64,000 nucleotides of DNA from Ralstonia sp. NFACC01. Lineage in GTDB: Bacteria; Pseudomonadota; Gammaproteobacteria; Burkholderiales; Burkholderiaceae. Positions within the stretch are counted from its first letter, which is position 1. Every line of letters begins with the position of its first letter. The notes under the pieces are model-generated. The model worked only from the letters and a program-made list of their open reading frames with translations, made no database searches and was not told where the DNA came from. A program made the position numbers and the translations under genes. Below are positions 1 to 7,775 of this stretch, one piece after another. The DNA lies in assembly GCF_900115545.1 (NCBI RefSeq), contig NZ_FOWV01000012.1, positions 1 through 64,000 on the forward strand, given 5' to 3'.

Positions 1-786
1 TGGCAAGACTTCGGGATTAAGGGTTATGGCACATATGCCGGAACCTTCAATGGCCGGCGCGTCTACAGCACGAATGTTGCGGGCATCGGCTACGCGGTGG
101 CCGCCCAATATCCGAACTGCGCGACAAAAATCTATTGGGTCACGGGAAGGGACACCGAGAACCCGAACAACGAGCTGATGTGCTCTATCAACGGGATGTG
201 GTCGGTCCAGCCGATGTATGCCAAGGCCTTCGTCACCTTCTACAAGACGGCCGAGGTGACAGGAACCGGCCAGGTGGTGTCGCTCAACGTGGCTTCGTTC
301 ATTCTGAAGAACAACAAGACTACGTGGTTCTCGCCCGAATCACGCATCAACATCGGGACGTTCGCGGTCAACACGGTATCGTGCACACTCGGCAGCAAAG
401 CGATCTCGGTCGATATGGGAACCGTGAATGCGCGCGCATTCAACGGCCCCGGCACGTGGCCCACCGACAAGAACACGCGGGCCTTCAGTATTCCGGTGCT
501 GTGCCAAAAAGGAGTTGCTATCAACTTCCAGATTGATGGCAACGCAAAAGACCCCTCGCGCGGTCTGTTGAACCTCTCCGCAGACACCTCCGCTGCAAAA
601 GGCGTGGCCTTGCAGTTGCTCTACAACGATCAACCGCTCCCGCTGAGCTCTCGCGTCAAGTGGCAGACCACCGCCGCCGATGGCAACTACGCCATTCCGC
701 TGAAGGCGCGTTACTTGCAGACCGATGCGAGCGTGACCCCTGGCGTGGCAAACGCCGCCGCTACATTCACGGTGACCTACCAATAG
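1..786 (+). CDS. Fimbrial adhesin/pilin, C-terminal part (5' truncated by window edge)
   Basis: The reading frame is open from the first base, so the gene begins outside the window; about 261 residues remain, ending in a TAG stop. The visible protein is rich in Gly, Thr, Asn and Ser and ends in a beta-strand signature (ATFTVTYQ). This is how type 1 (chaperone-usher) fimbrial subunits end, where the last strand takes part in donor-strand complementation. Two Cys pairs are visible (NC...MC early, and SC...LC in the later pilin-like part). The size suggests a two-domain tip adhesin rather than a small major pilin. By family knowledge it would be secreted, folded by a periplasmic chaperone and assembled by an outer-membrane usher; those genes are expected upstream, outside the window. 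The adhesin assignment is inference from fold-like features. Confidence 0.7.
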   Translation, partial: WQDFGIKGYGTYAGTFNGRRVYSTNVAGIGYAVAAQYPNCATKIYWVTGRDTENPNNELMCSINGMWSVQPMYAKAFVTFYKTAEVTGTGQVVSLNVASFILKNNKTTWFSPESRINIGTFAVNTVSCTLGSKAISVDMGTVNARAFNGPGTWPTDKNTRAFSIPVLCQKGVAINFQIDGNAKDPSRGLLNLSADTSAAKGVALQLLYNDQPLPLSSRVKWQTTAADGNYAIPLKARYLQTDASVTPGVANAAATFTVTYQ

Positions 787-820
787 ACGCAAGGGGCAAG
801 CACAAACGCACCTCGCATGC

Positions 821-1798
821 TCAGTACAACCTGCGGGTCTGCGCGTGCAATCGCACCAGACCCAGCAGGGCATCGATATACGGTGTCGGCACGCCCACGT
901 GCTGACCGATCTCCCGCACCGACGCCACCAGCGCGTCGATCTCCAGCGGTCCACGCCCGGCCTCGGCGTCCTGCAGCATCGATGTCTTGAACGCACCGAG
1001 CTGGCGCGTCACCGCGCTGCGTTCTTCACCGCTCTGCGCGATCGGGCAGCCGATGCGCGCGCCGATGGCCTTCGCTTCTTCCATGATGGCCAGGCAGAAC
1101 GCACTGACCTGCGGATCATCGAGGATGCGGTCGCACGTTGCACCCGTCAGCACCGACACCGGGTTCATGGTCATGTTGCCCCACAGCTTGAACCAGATGT
1201 CGCGCTGGATGGCTTCACTACGCTCGATCTGCAGACCGGCGCGTTCAAGGAACGCTCCAACGGCATCCAGGCGAGGCGACGTGCCGCCAGCCGGTTCGCC
1301 GAGAATCAATCGCTTGCCGAAACCATGGCGCACATGCCCTGGCAGAGACGTCGAACACGTCAGATGCACCACGCAGCCGAGCACGTTGCGAGTCGGAATG
1401 GCCTCGGCAATCTGGCCATGCGGGTCAACCGACTGCAGGCGCAATCCCTGCAGCGGGCCCGGCCGATCAAAGAACCACCAGGGCACGCCATTCATTGCCA
1501 CCACCACGCAGGTCTGAGGGCCGATGAGCGGGGCGATGCTTTGCGCCACGCTTTCCATGGCAGGGGCTTTCACGGCGACGATCACGACATCCTGCACACC
1601 CAGCGCATGCGCTTCATCGCTTGCGCTCACCTGTGCGGTATGCGTTGCAGCGTCTTCTGTCAGGCGCAGGCCTTCTGCGCGCAACGCCTGAAGCGTGGCC
1701 CCACGTGCCAGCACGTTGACCGGTTGATCTGCCAGTGCGAGCTTCGCGCCAAGATAGCCGCCGACCGCGCCGGCGCCCACGATGCAGATGCGTGTCAT
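821..1798 (-). CDS. Ketopantoate reductase family (ApbA/PanE-like) oxidoreductase
   Basis: A 325-residue protein with an N-terminal Rossmann motif GAGAVGGYLGAKLA (residues about 8-21). A mid-protein AVKAPAME segment and a C-terminal all-helical domain beginning near WFKLWGNMTMNP match the ApbA/PanE family, where the conserved Lys (here in FKLWGN) and Asn act in catalysis. Family members reduce ketopantoate or related 2-oxo acids with NADPH. The start lies 5 bp after the stop of the class II aldolase gene, so the two are almost certainly one operon. That pairing suggests a catabolic aldol/2-oxoacid step rather than pantothenate biosynthesis, so I do not assign the symbol panE. The protein is cytoplasmic, full length and intact. 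Confidence 0.85.
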   Translation of the reverse strand: MTRICIVGAGAVGGYLGAKLALADQPVNVLARGATLQALRAEGLRLTEDAATHTAQVSASDEAHALGVQDVVIVAVKAPAMESVAQSIAPLIGPQTCVVVAMNGVPWWFFDRPGPLQGLRLQSVDPHGQIAEAIPTRNVLGCVVHLTCSTSLPGHVRHGFGKRLILGEPAGGTSPRLDAVGAFLERAGLQIERSEAIQRDIWFKLWGNMTMNPVSVLTGATCDRILDDPQVSAFCLAIMEEAKAIGARIGCPIAQSGEERSAVTRQLGAFKTSMLQDAEAGRGPLEIDALVASVREIGQHVGVPTPYIDALLGLVRLHAQTRRLY

Positions 1799-1803
1799 AT
1801 CGA

Positions 1804-2628
1804 TCAGGAACGGTAGGAGGAGTCGATTCGGTCGATGGTGCGCGTGAGCGCCGCGAACACGTCCTCACCCGCACCGAAATTCGGATTGAACTGCAGTGAA
1901 TCGCGCGTGCAGTTGCGTGCCACTGCTTCGGGAATCTCCAGCACCGGGCCCATCGATGTCGAAGCGAGCTGGATCTCGCACGCGCGGTTGAGCAGCCACA
2001 GCATCGCAAACGCCCGCGCAATCGAATCGCCCCAGGCCAGCAGCCCGTGGTTGCGCAAGATCACCGCAGGCTTGTCGCCGATGTTCCTCACTAGGCGCGG
2101 CCCTTCGTCGGCATGCACGGTGATGCCTTCGAAGTCGTGATACGCCACCTTGCCGTGCAGTTGCGCCGCGTAGAAGTTGCTGATCGACAGACCATCGCGC
2201 GCGCACGCCACGGCCATACCGGCAGTGGTGTGGGTGTGCATCACACAGTGCGCCCCCGGGATGCCCGCATGAATGGCGGCATGAACCGTAAAGCCCGCCG
2301 GGTTGACCGGCCAGTCCGGCTGACCCGTCGCACGCTGCACATTGCCCTGCAGGTCGATCTTCACGAGGTTCGACGCGCAAACCTCGGCATAGGTCAGGCC
2401 AAACGGATTGATCAGAAAGTACGGACCTTCATCGTCATCCGCACCGTCTTCCGGCTGCAGGCGCAGCGTGATGTGGTTGTAGATGAGTTCGGTCCAGCCC
2501 AGCTGCGCAAAGATGCGATAGCACGCCGCCAGCTTCACGCGCGCGGCCCATTCATGTGGGCCGCACCAAGCCGGGCGATGGGCCTGGATGTTCGAACCGG
2601 GATCGAGCGAAAGCGAAAGCACCGTCAT
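1804..2628 (-). CDS. Class II aldolase/adducin family protein
   Basis: 274 residues from the ATG at 2628, chosen because AGGAGA lies 6 bases upstream; an in-frame start 27 bp earlier has no such site. The class II aldolase/adducin fold is shown by YNHITLR near the N-terminus, the zinc-ligand pair in CVMHTHTTAGMAVA, and a late His in ILRNHGLLAWG. Enzymes of this family (fuculose-phosphate aldolase and ribulose-phosphate epimerase relatives) use Zn(II) for aldol cleavage or epimerisation; decarboxylating and non-phosphorylated-substrate members are common in proteobacteria. It is the first gene of a two-gene operon with the ketopantoate-reductase-like gene. The upstream AT-rich stretch 2678-2706 is a likely promoter area. 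Substrate unknown. Confidence 0.85.
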   Translation of the reverse strand: MTVLSLSLDPGSNIQAHRPAWCGPHEWAARVKLAACYRIFAQLGWTELIYNHITLRLQPEDGADDDEGPYFLINPFGLTYAEVCASNLVKIDLQGNVQRATGQPDWPVNPAGFTVHAAIHAGIPGAHCVMHTHTTAGMAVACARDGLSISNFYAAQLHGKVAYHDFEGITVHADEGPRLVRNIGDKPAVILRNHGLLAWGDSIARAFAMLWLLNRACEIQLASTSMGPVLEIPEAVARNCTRDSLQFNPNFGAGEDVFAALTRTIDRIDSSYRS

Positions 2629-2740
2629 GACCTGTCTCCTGATCGCAGGGGCCATGCGCCGGTCGGGTTGCCGGCGCTAAATTTATTCACATGTTAATTA
2701 ATTCGCGCCGAACGTCAAACTTGGTTACATCCGCTGTCTG

Positions 2741-3688
2741 CTAGGGCAACTGGTTGCGCAGGATCACCAGCCACTGCATGACAGAATTGGTGTACGGATC
2801 GAGTTGATTGGCGTCGTTCAACTCGGTGATGCTCATCGATGCGGATTGCTGCACGTTACCGCCAATTGATTTCACCTCATGGCGCACCGGGTCCACCTCG
2901 ACTACGAGATCGCAGTGCATGGGCGTTCTGCCGGCCTGGATCTCGGCCGGATCCGTCATGAAGCGATCGGCGCCGCGTGCGGTACAGATGAGGTCGCCCG
3001 GGCGCGGCACGGCCGGCGTGCGTTCGAGCACGAAGGCGGGGTGCTTGAGCAGATGATCGCGCGCGTCGGTCACGTATTCCGCGTGCGTGGCGCCAGTCAA
3101 GAACTGATCGTTCTGCAAGCCTGCCTTGCGCATGATCCATGAGATGAACACCGCAGACCACGCCCAGCCGCCGGTGGTCAGCTGCTGGCAGGTTGGTGTC
3201 TTGCCGACGATGCCCCAGTAGCGCTTGGCCAGCATGCAACCGCGTCCGGTAGCTTCACCGCCCGTGCCGTCCGGATAGCGCAGGCAGGGCGCAGGGGGCG
3301 GTACTGCAGGCGTAGCAACCGACTTGGGCAACGGCATGTCGGTGCCGCTTTCTTCATCGGACGGGGCGGGTGTCGGGTCGTCGGGTGTCAGCCAGCGGCC
3401 TTGCGGCTGGTCAGGAAACCCGCCGCCCGCCACGCAATACGTATCGTCACGCCCCACACGCACAACCTGGCGCCCCCACCGATCCCATTCGGCCAGGGCA
3501 ATCTCGATCATCTTTTCGCGCGGTGTCGCGCCTGGGCGCGTCTGCACGACTTCGTTGTCGGGCAGCGGTTCGGCTTGCGGGCGCGCAGGCGGCGTCGCGC
3601 AACCGGCAAACCAAAGGACCGGTGCGATCAGGACGATCGGCAGGGCAATACGCAGAACGAGCGAATTGCGCAGAAGAGGGCGGGACAT
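2741..3688 (-). CDS. DUF2272 domain lipoprotein
   Basis: 315 residues. The N-terminus has basic residues, a hydrophobic stretch (11-26) and a lipobox-like WFAGC with Cys30 followed by ATPP, which predicts lipidation and envelope anchoring. Phe at the -3 position is unusual. A Pro/acid-rich linker (about 97-135) precedes a C-terminal domain with GWAWSAVFISWIMRKAG, GATHAEYV, RPGDLIC and SIGGNVQQSASMS. This resembles DUF2272/CHAP-like domains with a Cys/His-type hydrolase arrangement; the Ser in AWSAVF sits where a catalytic Cys is often found, so activity is uncertain. It is transcribed alone, 112 bp downstream of the aldolase operon start. Role unknown; a cell-wall-associated function is only an inference. 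Confidence 0.75.
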   Translation of the reverse strand: MSRPLLRNSLVLRIALPIVLIAPVLWFAGCATPPARPQAEPLPDNEVVQTRPGATPREKMIEIALAEWDRWGRQVVRVGRDDTYCVAGGGFPDQPQGRWLTPDDPTPAPSDEESGTDMPLPKSVATPAVPPPAPCLRYPDGTGGEATGRGCMLAKRYWGIVGKTPTCQQLTTGGWAWSAVFISWIMRKAGLQNDQFLTGATHAEYVTDARDHLLKHPAFVLERTPAVPRPGDLICTARGADRFMTDPAEIQAGRTPMHCDLVVEVDPVRHEVKSIGGNVQQSASMSITELNDANQLDPYTNSVMQWLVILRNQLP

Positions 3689-3835
3689 GGAAGAGGGGGG
3701 AACGGATGGCCTGACGGGGAGACAGGCCTTCCGACGTGGTACGCCAATGCTGCGGTCGATTCACGCATGCAATGGCATGCCACGTCGTTGGCGCTAACCA
3801 GACGCGCTGGTCACGCCGAGGGTTTTGTCATTGCC

Positions 3836-4114
3836 TTAGGCGTTGACAGCGTCCTTGAACTTCTGGCCGGCCTTGAACTTGACCGTCTTGGCCGCCTCGA
3901 CCTTGATTTCTTCGCCGGTGCGCGGGTTGCGGGCCATACGCTCGGCACGCTCACCTTGGCTGAAGGTACCAAAGCCGATGAGGCTGACCGCATCGCCCTT
4001 GCCAACGGATTCCATGATGGCTTGCAGCGTCACGTTCAGTGCCTGCTCGGCCTTGGCCTTGGTCAGACCGTCTACGCCGCTGGCGATGGCGTCGATCAGT
4101 TCGGTTTTCGTCAT
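3836..4114 (-). CDS. hupB: DNA-binding protein HU (nucleoid-associated)
   Basis: 92 residues from the ATG at 4114, preceded by GGGAG at good spacing. It is a full-length HU/IHF-family protein: N-terminal MTKTELIDAIA helix, GFGTFSQGERAERMARNPRTG forming the dimer core and start of the beta arm, EIKVEAAKTVKFKAG as the arm and return, and a terminal KFKDAVN helix. The sequence is typical of betaproteobacterial HU-beta rather than IHF. HU binds DNA nonspecifically, bends it, and in E. coli assists DnaA-dependent origin opening. Here it is transcribed away from the DnaA-box cluster at 4391-4637, which lies directly upstream. That makes DnaA control of hup, or a shared origin-proximal locus, a reasonable inference. 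Confidence 0.95.
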   Translation of the reverse strand: MTKTELIDAIASGVDGLTKAKAEQALNVTLQAIMESVGKGDAVSLIGFGTFSQGERAERMARNPRTGEEIKVEAAKTVKFKAGQKFKDAVNA

Positions 4115-4394
4115 TGCTTGACTCCCTTCAAGAGTAGATAAAACACACAACAGAGCCTCCGGGGGATGGCTCCAAGGGCGACATGATACCGGCATGCGAA
4201 CAGCGTCGGCACGTGAGCTTTGTAACGGCGCGTGGTATGTGGGTTCCGCAAAACCGCACGGGCTCTACGTTGCGAGGCGATCCAATCACATCAATGCTAA
4301 CGCTCGATGTTCTGATTTGCGCTTGGTTGTCTGCTCGCTGATAGGTTCGACGCAAGTCGATCAGTTGGTTTACCTTTTTTCTTATGTATACAGA

Positions 4395-4406
4395 TAGTAG
4401 TAGTAG
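4395..4406 (-). other. DnaA-trio-like repeat (four tandem TAG/CTA triplets)
   Basis: Plus strand reads TAGTAGTAGTAG, directly between the AT-rich tract and the proximal imperfect DnaA box. Spacing and orientation relative to the boxes match the published DnaA-trio rule. Three-base repeats of this length can arise by chance, so the context carries the weight. Confidence 0.5.
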
Positions 4407-4424
4407 ATAACGGTGGATAGTTTC

Positions 4425-4433
4425 TGTGGATAA
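4425..4433 (-). promoter_or_regulatory. DnaA box (TTATCCACA), perfect
   Basis: Exact match to the consensus 9-mer on the minus strand. It is the box closest to the TAG repeats, with an imperfect copy (7 of 9) at 4412-4420 in the same orientation. Confidence 0.75.
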
Positions 4434-4606
4434 GTGGAAAAAGCGCTTTATGTTCAAACACTTGTGGCAAGCAAAACAGGGGGTACCGCGTGTGTCCTCA
4501 GGTGGATAGCTTGCTGTTTTTTCCGACCACCGGCCTGGCAACCCCGTCACTTGTGCCCACACCGTCGACAGGGCAGCCACAGACAGCCAACAGCCTTTGC
4601 CGGTAG

Positions 4607-4615
4607 TTATCCACA
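4607..4615 (+). promoter_or_regulatory. DnaA box (TTATCCACA), perfect
   Basis: Exact consensus 9-mer on the plus strand, facing the box at 4425-4433, about 130 bp upstream of the SET gene start. Confidence 0.75.
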
Positions 4616-4628
4616 GCTGCGGGCCAGG

Positions 4629-4637
4629 TTATCCACA
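4629..4637 (+). promoter_or_regulatory. DnaA box (TTATCCACA), perfect
   Basis: Exact consensus 9-mer, starting 22 bp after the start of the previous box in the same orientation, i.e. about two helical turns away on the same DNA face. Confidence 0.75.
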
Positions 4638-4747
4638 TTGACCGGGCGGCATGGGGTTGCGGCACGTGTCGAGATGCCATGCTTTTGGTGTAGGCTCACG
4701 GCTTCGTTGATCGACGTTCTTGTTTCGCTTTACTGCGCCATTTCTCC

Positions 4748-5287
4748 ATGACACGCACGTCCCCTGATGCCACGCCGGCTCTGGCTGAGTCCTCGCCCAC
4801 GCCGGAAGCTCCGGCCAAACTGCGCCGCCGCGATCGCATCGAGGTGCGCGAATCGGGCGTGCACGGACGCGGCGTGTATGCCGTGGTCGCCATCGCACGC
4901 GGCAAGAAGATCATCGAATACAAGGGCGAGCACATCACGTGGAAGGAGGCGCTGCGCCGCCATCCGCACGACCCGTCCGACCCGAATCACACCTTCTACT
5001 TCAGCCTGGAAGACGGCAGCGTGATCGACGCCAAGTTTGGCGGCAACCGCGCGCGGTGGATCAACCACGCCTGCAAGCCAAACTGCGAGGCGCGCGAAGA
5101 GGACGGCCGCGTGTTCATTCACGCGCTGCGCAATATCGAACCTGGCGAAGAACTGTTCTACGACTACGGCCTCGTCATCGAAGGCCGCCAGACCAAGGCT
5201 CTGAAGGAACAGTTTGCGTGCCGCTGCGGCGCGAAGAAGTGCCGCGGCACCATGCTGGCACCGCCCGAGAAGCGTAAGAAGAAGTAA
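4748..5287 (+). CDS. SET domain-containing protein (putative lysine methyltransferase)
   Basis: 179 residues. After a Pro/Ala-rich N-terminal 25 residues comes a compact SET domain: GVHGRGVYAVVAIARGKKIIEYKGE (start of the SET fold), RWINHACKPNC (the NHxCxPN motif that binds S-adenosylmethionine and closes the pseudoknot) and GEELFYDYG (catalytic Tyr region). A post-SET Cys cluster, CRCGAKKCRG, normally binds zinc with the SET Cys. The C-terminus is Lys/Arg-rich. All key motifs are intact, so it should be an active protein-lysine methyltransferase; the substrate is unknown. It is divergent from hupB across the DnaA-box region. HU is small and Lys-rich, so HU as a substrate is a testable inference. 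Confidence 0.88.
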   Translation: MTRTSPDATPALAESSPTPEAPAKLRRRDRIEVRESGVHGRGVYAVVAIARGKKIIEYKGEHITWKEALRRHPHDPSDPNHTFYFSLEDGSVIDAKFGGNRARWINHACKPNCEAREEDGRVFIHALRNIEPGEELFYDYGLVIEGRQTKALKEQFACRCGAKKCRGTMLAPPEKRKKK

Positions 5288-5303
5288 GCAGAAGGTCCGT
5301 CGT

Positions 5304-6980
5304 TCAGACGGAATCGCTTGCCAGCGGCAGGCGCAACACGAAGCGCATTACGCGGCTGCCGTCACGCGCAGTCGCATCTTCAATGGCGACGGTGCCGCCG
5401 TGCAAACGCACGATGTCGTGCACGATGGCCAGGCCCAGGCCGCTGCCCTGCGGCTGTCCGGGGCGGTGGTCCGCATCCCCGCGGAAGAAGCGCTGGAACA
5501 CTTCACCGCGCCGCTCGGGCGGAATGCCGGGGCCATTGTCTTCCACGCTCACCACACCCCACCACTGGGATGCCGCGTCGGCCTCCATGCCGGCACGCAA
5601 GGTCACGCGTCCGCCGGCCGGCACGTATTTGATGGCGTTGTCGAGCAGGTTGTTGATGGCCTCGCGCAGCAGCACCACGTTGGCCAGCACCGGCGCCTGC
5701 AACGAACCCGGCGATGCTGCCTCCTGCGGCCAGGCCTCGAAGCCGAGATCCAGCCCTCGTGCCAGCGCGCGCGGTACCCACTCGGCGCCGGTGTCGAACG
5801 CCAGCGCGACGAGATCGACCTGCATCGGTGGGCCCAATTGATCGAGCGTCATGCCTGGCTCGGCACGCGCCAGCGTCAACAACTGGTTGGACAGACGCAC
5901 GGCGCGGTTGGCACCCGATTGCAGCTCCAGCAGTGCAGGGCGGGCCTCGTCCAATGTCTTGGCATCGACAGCGCGATCGGCGTGCAGCTTCAACGCGGTG
6001 AGCGGCGTGCGCAGTTGATGTGCAGCGTCTGCGATGAAAGTGCGCTGCGCTTCAAGCGCGTCGCGCAGCCGGGCAAGCAGCGCGTTCATCGCGTTGATGA
6101 GCGGTTGCAGTTCGGCGGGCACACGTTCCGCCGATTCCGCGGGCAGCGGCGTCACCGATCGTGCGCTCTGCTTGTTAAGCGTGTCGGCCAGCGTCTGCAA
6201 CGGCTGCAGCTCTTCCTTGAGCACGAGCGAGAGAATCAGGCCGCCGATTGCCAGCAGCACGATCAACGGAATCGACACCGATAGCAGCACTTCCTTGGCC
6301 GCCGTATCGCGGTGGTCCAGCAGCTCCGCCACTTCCACGACGATGCCGTCTTCCGCCTTCATGGTGTCAGGCGGATTGGACGGGTTGAATGCCGGTGCCG
6401 TCTGCGCCTGCGTGGGCGCGAGCGCGGGGCGTGTAACGTCGTCTTCAGGTTCGGGCAGCACCGGCTGGCGCGGCGAGCGCGGCTTGGGCACCTCTGCACT
6501 CACGCCCGGAACGAGCAGATGCACGGCGCGCACCTGTTTGCCGTCGATCCAGCTATAGAACACGCGTGCATCGCCAATGCGGACCTGGCCCGAGCCGTAG
6601 CCCAGCGGCGTGTCGCGCCCGACGAGCGTGCCCATGGGGCCGGAAATGCGCCAGTAGATGCGGTCTTCGCCGCTGTTCTGTACGAGCGTCTGCGCGGTGA
6701 GGGCGATGTCGTAGAGCTTGGCCGCCGGCACGTGCGGGCCAGCGATGCGCAACTGTTCGGCCAGCGTGTTGGCCACACCCACCAATGCGCGATCGAACAC
6801 CTGAGCGGTGTAGTGCGCCGCCAGCCAATACGACAGCGCGCCGGTACCCACGATCAAACCAAACAGCGGTGTCGCCAGCGCACGCAACAGATGCAGGCGC
6901 AGGCTGATGGCACCGTTGCCAGCACCCTTGGCCGGAGCTGATGAAGCCGACGACGAGGTAGGACGGTGGCGCTTGAACAT
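5304..6980 (-). CDS. Two-component sensor histidine kinase (TctE/QseC-like)
   Basis: 558 residues. TM1 about 33-53, a periplasmic 2CSK-type sensor region, TM2 about 231-253, a HAMP-like segment, then the dimerisation H-box FIADAAHQLRTPLTAL with phospho-acceptor His321. The ATP-binding domain follows: N-box EAINNLLDNAIKY, G1 VEDNGPGIPPE and G2 GSGLGLAIVHD. The sensor region carries a long Pro-rich insertion at about 165-205, unusual for this class. It lies 8 bp downstream of the response regulator gene in the same operon. By family, TctE-type kinases often sense tricarboxylates, but no tricarboxylate transporter is adjacent, so the signal is unknown. Confidence 0.92.
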   Translation of the reverse strand: MFKRHRPTSSSASSAPAKGAGNGAISLRLHLLRALATPLFGLIVGTGALSYWLAAHYTAQVFDRALVGVANTLAEQLRIAGPHVPAAKLYDIALTAQTLVQNSGEDRIYWRISGPMGTLVGRDTPLGYGSGQVRIGDARVFYSWIDGKQVRAVHLLVPGVSAEVPKPRSPRQPVLPEPEDDVTRPALAPTQAQTAPAFNPSNPPDTMKAEDGIVVEVAELLDHRDTAAKEVLLSVSIPLIVLLAIGGLILSLVLKEELQPLQTLADTLNKQSARSVTPLPAESAERVPAELQPLINAMNALLARLRDALEAQRTFIADAAHQLRTPLTALKLHADRAVDAKTLDEARPALLELQSGANRAVRLSNQLLTLARAEPGMTLDQLGPPMQVDLVALAFDTGAEWVPRALARGLDLGFEAWPQEAASPGSLQAPVLANVVLLREAINNLLDNAIKYVPAGGRVTLRAGMEADAASQWWGVVSVEDNGPGIPPERRGEVFQRFFRGDADHRPGQPQGSGLGLAIVHDIVRLHGGTVAIEDATARDGSRVMRFVLRLPLASDSV

Positions 6981-6988
6981 GGGCCGGA

Positions 6989-7699
6989 CTACGCCGCGGC
7001 GCGTGCCTGCAAGAGGTAGCCGAAGCCGCGCACCGTGACGATCTCCGCCTCGGAATGCTCGATCTTGCGGCGTACGCGGTGCACGTAGACTTCGATGGCC
7101 GTATCGCCCACCACATCGTGACTGGCCTCGCCGATGGCGTGCCCGAAGCTGGCAAGGTGGTCCTGCAACTGCACCTTACTAACCACCCGGCCCTGGCGCA
7201 GCATCAGCAACTCAAGCACGGCAAATTCGCGCGGCGACAGTTCCAGCGGTGCGGCGTCGACAAAGATGCGCCGTTCCACGCCGCTCATGCGAAGTCGTCC
7301 GACAAGGACGTCAGGGCGTGCGGCGGGTTCGGTCGAATCGTTACGACGGCGCAGCAATGCGCCCACGCGGGCCACCAGTTCGAGCATCTCGAACGGCTTG
7401 AGCAAGTAATCGTCCGCACCGGCGTTCAGGCCGTTCACTTTGTCGAGCAGGCCGTCGCGTGCCGTCAGGATCAGCACGGGCGTCACGCGATCGCGCGCCC
7501 GAAACTGAGATAGCAGCGTCATGCCGTCGATACCGGGTAGCCCAAGATCGAGGATCACCAGATCGTGGGTCTGCCGAGTGAGCTGTTCAGTGGCGAAGAC
7601 ACCGTCGTGCACGACGTGCACACGATGCCCGGCTTGCGTGAGCCCGGCATGGATGCCGCTGGCGATGGCACGGTCGTCTTCAATCAGCAGGATGCGCAT
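6989..7699 (-). CDS. OmpR/PhoB-family response regulator
   Basis: 236 residues. The receiver domain has the acidic pair Glu7-Asp8-Asp9, phospho-acceptor Asp51 in VILDLGLPGIDG, a Thr in LILTARDG, and Lys in YLLKPFEMLEL. The C-terminal winged-helix DNA-binding domain includes LSPREFAVLELLMLRQGRVV, a DVVGDTAIEVYVHRVRRKI recognition helix and VRGFGYLL. It is the first gene of the operon with the sensor kinase and is divergent from the DUF3717 gene; the 76-bp gap must hold both promoters. The partner kinase order (regulator, then kinase) is typical of the TctD/TctE branch. Confidence 0.93.
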   Translation of the reverse strand: MRILLIEDDRAIASGIHAGLTQAGHRVHVVHDGVFATEQLTRQTHDLVILDLGLPGIDGMTLLSQFRARDRVTPVLILTARDGLLDKVNGLNAGADDYLLKPFEMLELVARVGALLRRRNDSTEPAARPDVLVGRLRMSGVERRIFVDAAPLELSPREFAVLELLMLRQGRVVSKVQLQDHLASFGHAIGEASHDVVGDTAIEVYVHRVRRKIEHSEAEIVTVRGFGYLLQARAAA

Positions 7700-7775
7700 T
7701 GACTCGATCCAGAGTGCGGGGCGGAAAAGGCAAAAAGGGGCGATCGGCGTGATTTGGCAGCGCTACAATGCGCGG

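Larger units (their letters stand above)
4368..4637. other. oriC: Candidate replication origin (oriC-like DnaA-box/DnaA-trio cluster)
   Basis: Read on the minus strand, the order is perfect DnaA box TTATCCACA (4433-4425), imperfect box CTATCCACC (4420-4412), a 5-base spacer, four CTA triplets (4406-4395), then an AT-rich run (4392-4368). This is the arrangement of the bacterial origin basal unwinding system, where DnaA loads from boxes onto single-stranded DnaA-trios (3'-GAT-5') next to the unwinding element. Two further perfect boxes lie at 4607 and 4629, 22 bp apart. Genes left of the region all run leftward. parABS lies about 30 kb to the right. Against it: dnaA, dnaN and rpmH, the usual neighbours of oriC, are not in this window. 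It could instead be a DnaA-titrating or regulatory site. Confidence 0.55.
4115..4747. other. 633-bp gene-free region between hupB and the SET gene
   Basis: No credible coding sequence on either strand. It holds the hupB promoter side (4115 to about 4250), then an AT-rich tract (about 4368-4392), four tandem TAG triplets (4395-4406), an imperfect DnaA box (GGTGGATAG, 4412-4420), a perfect DnaA box in minus orientation (4425-4433), a second imperfect box (GGTGGATAG, 4501-4509), and two perfect plus-orientation boxes (4607-4615, 4629-4637). The last about 110 bp must contain the SET gene promoter. Confidence 0.8.
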
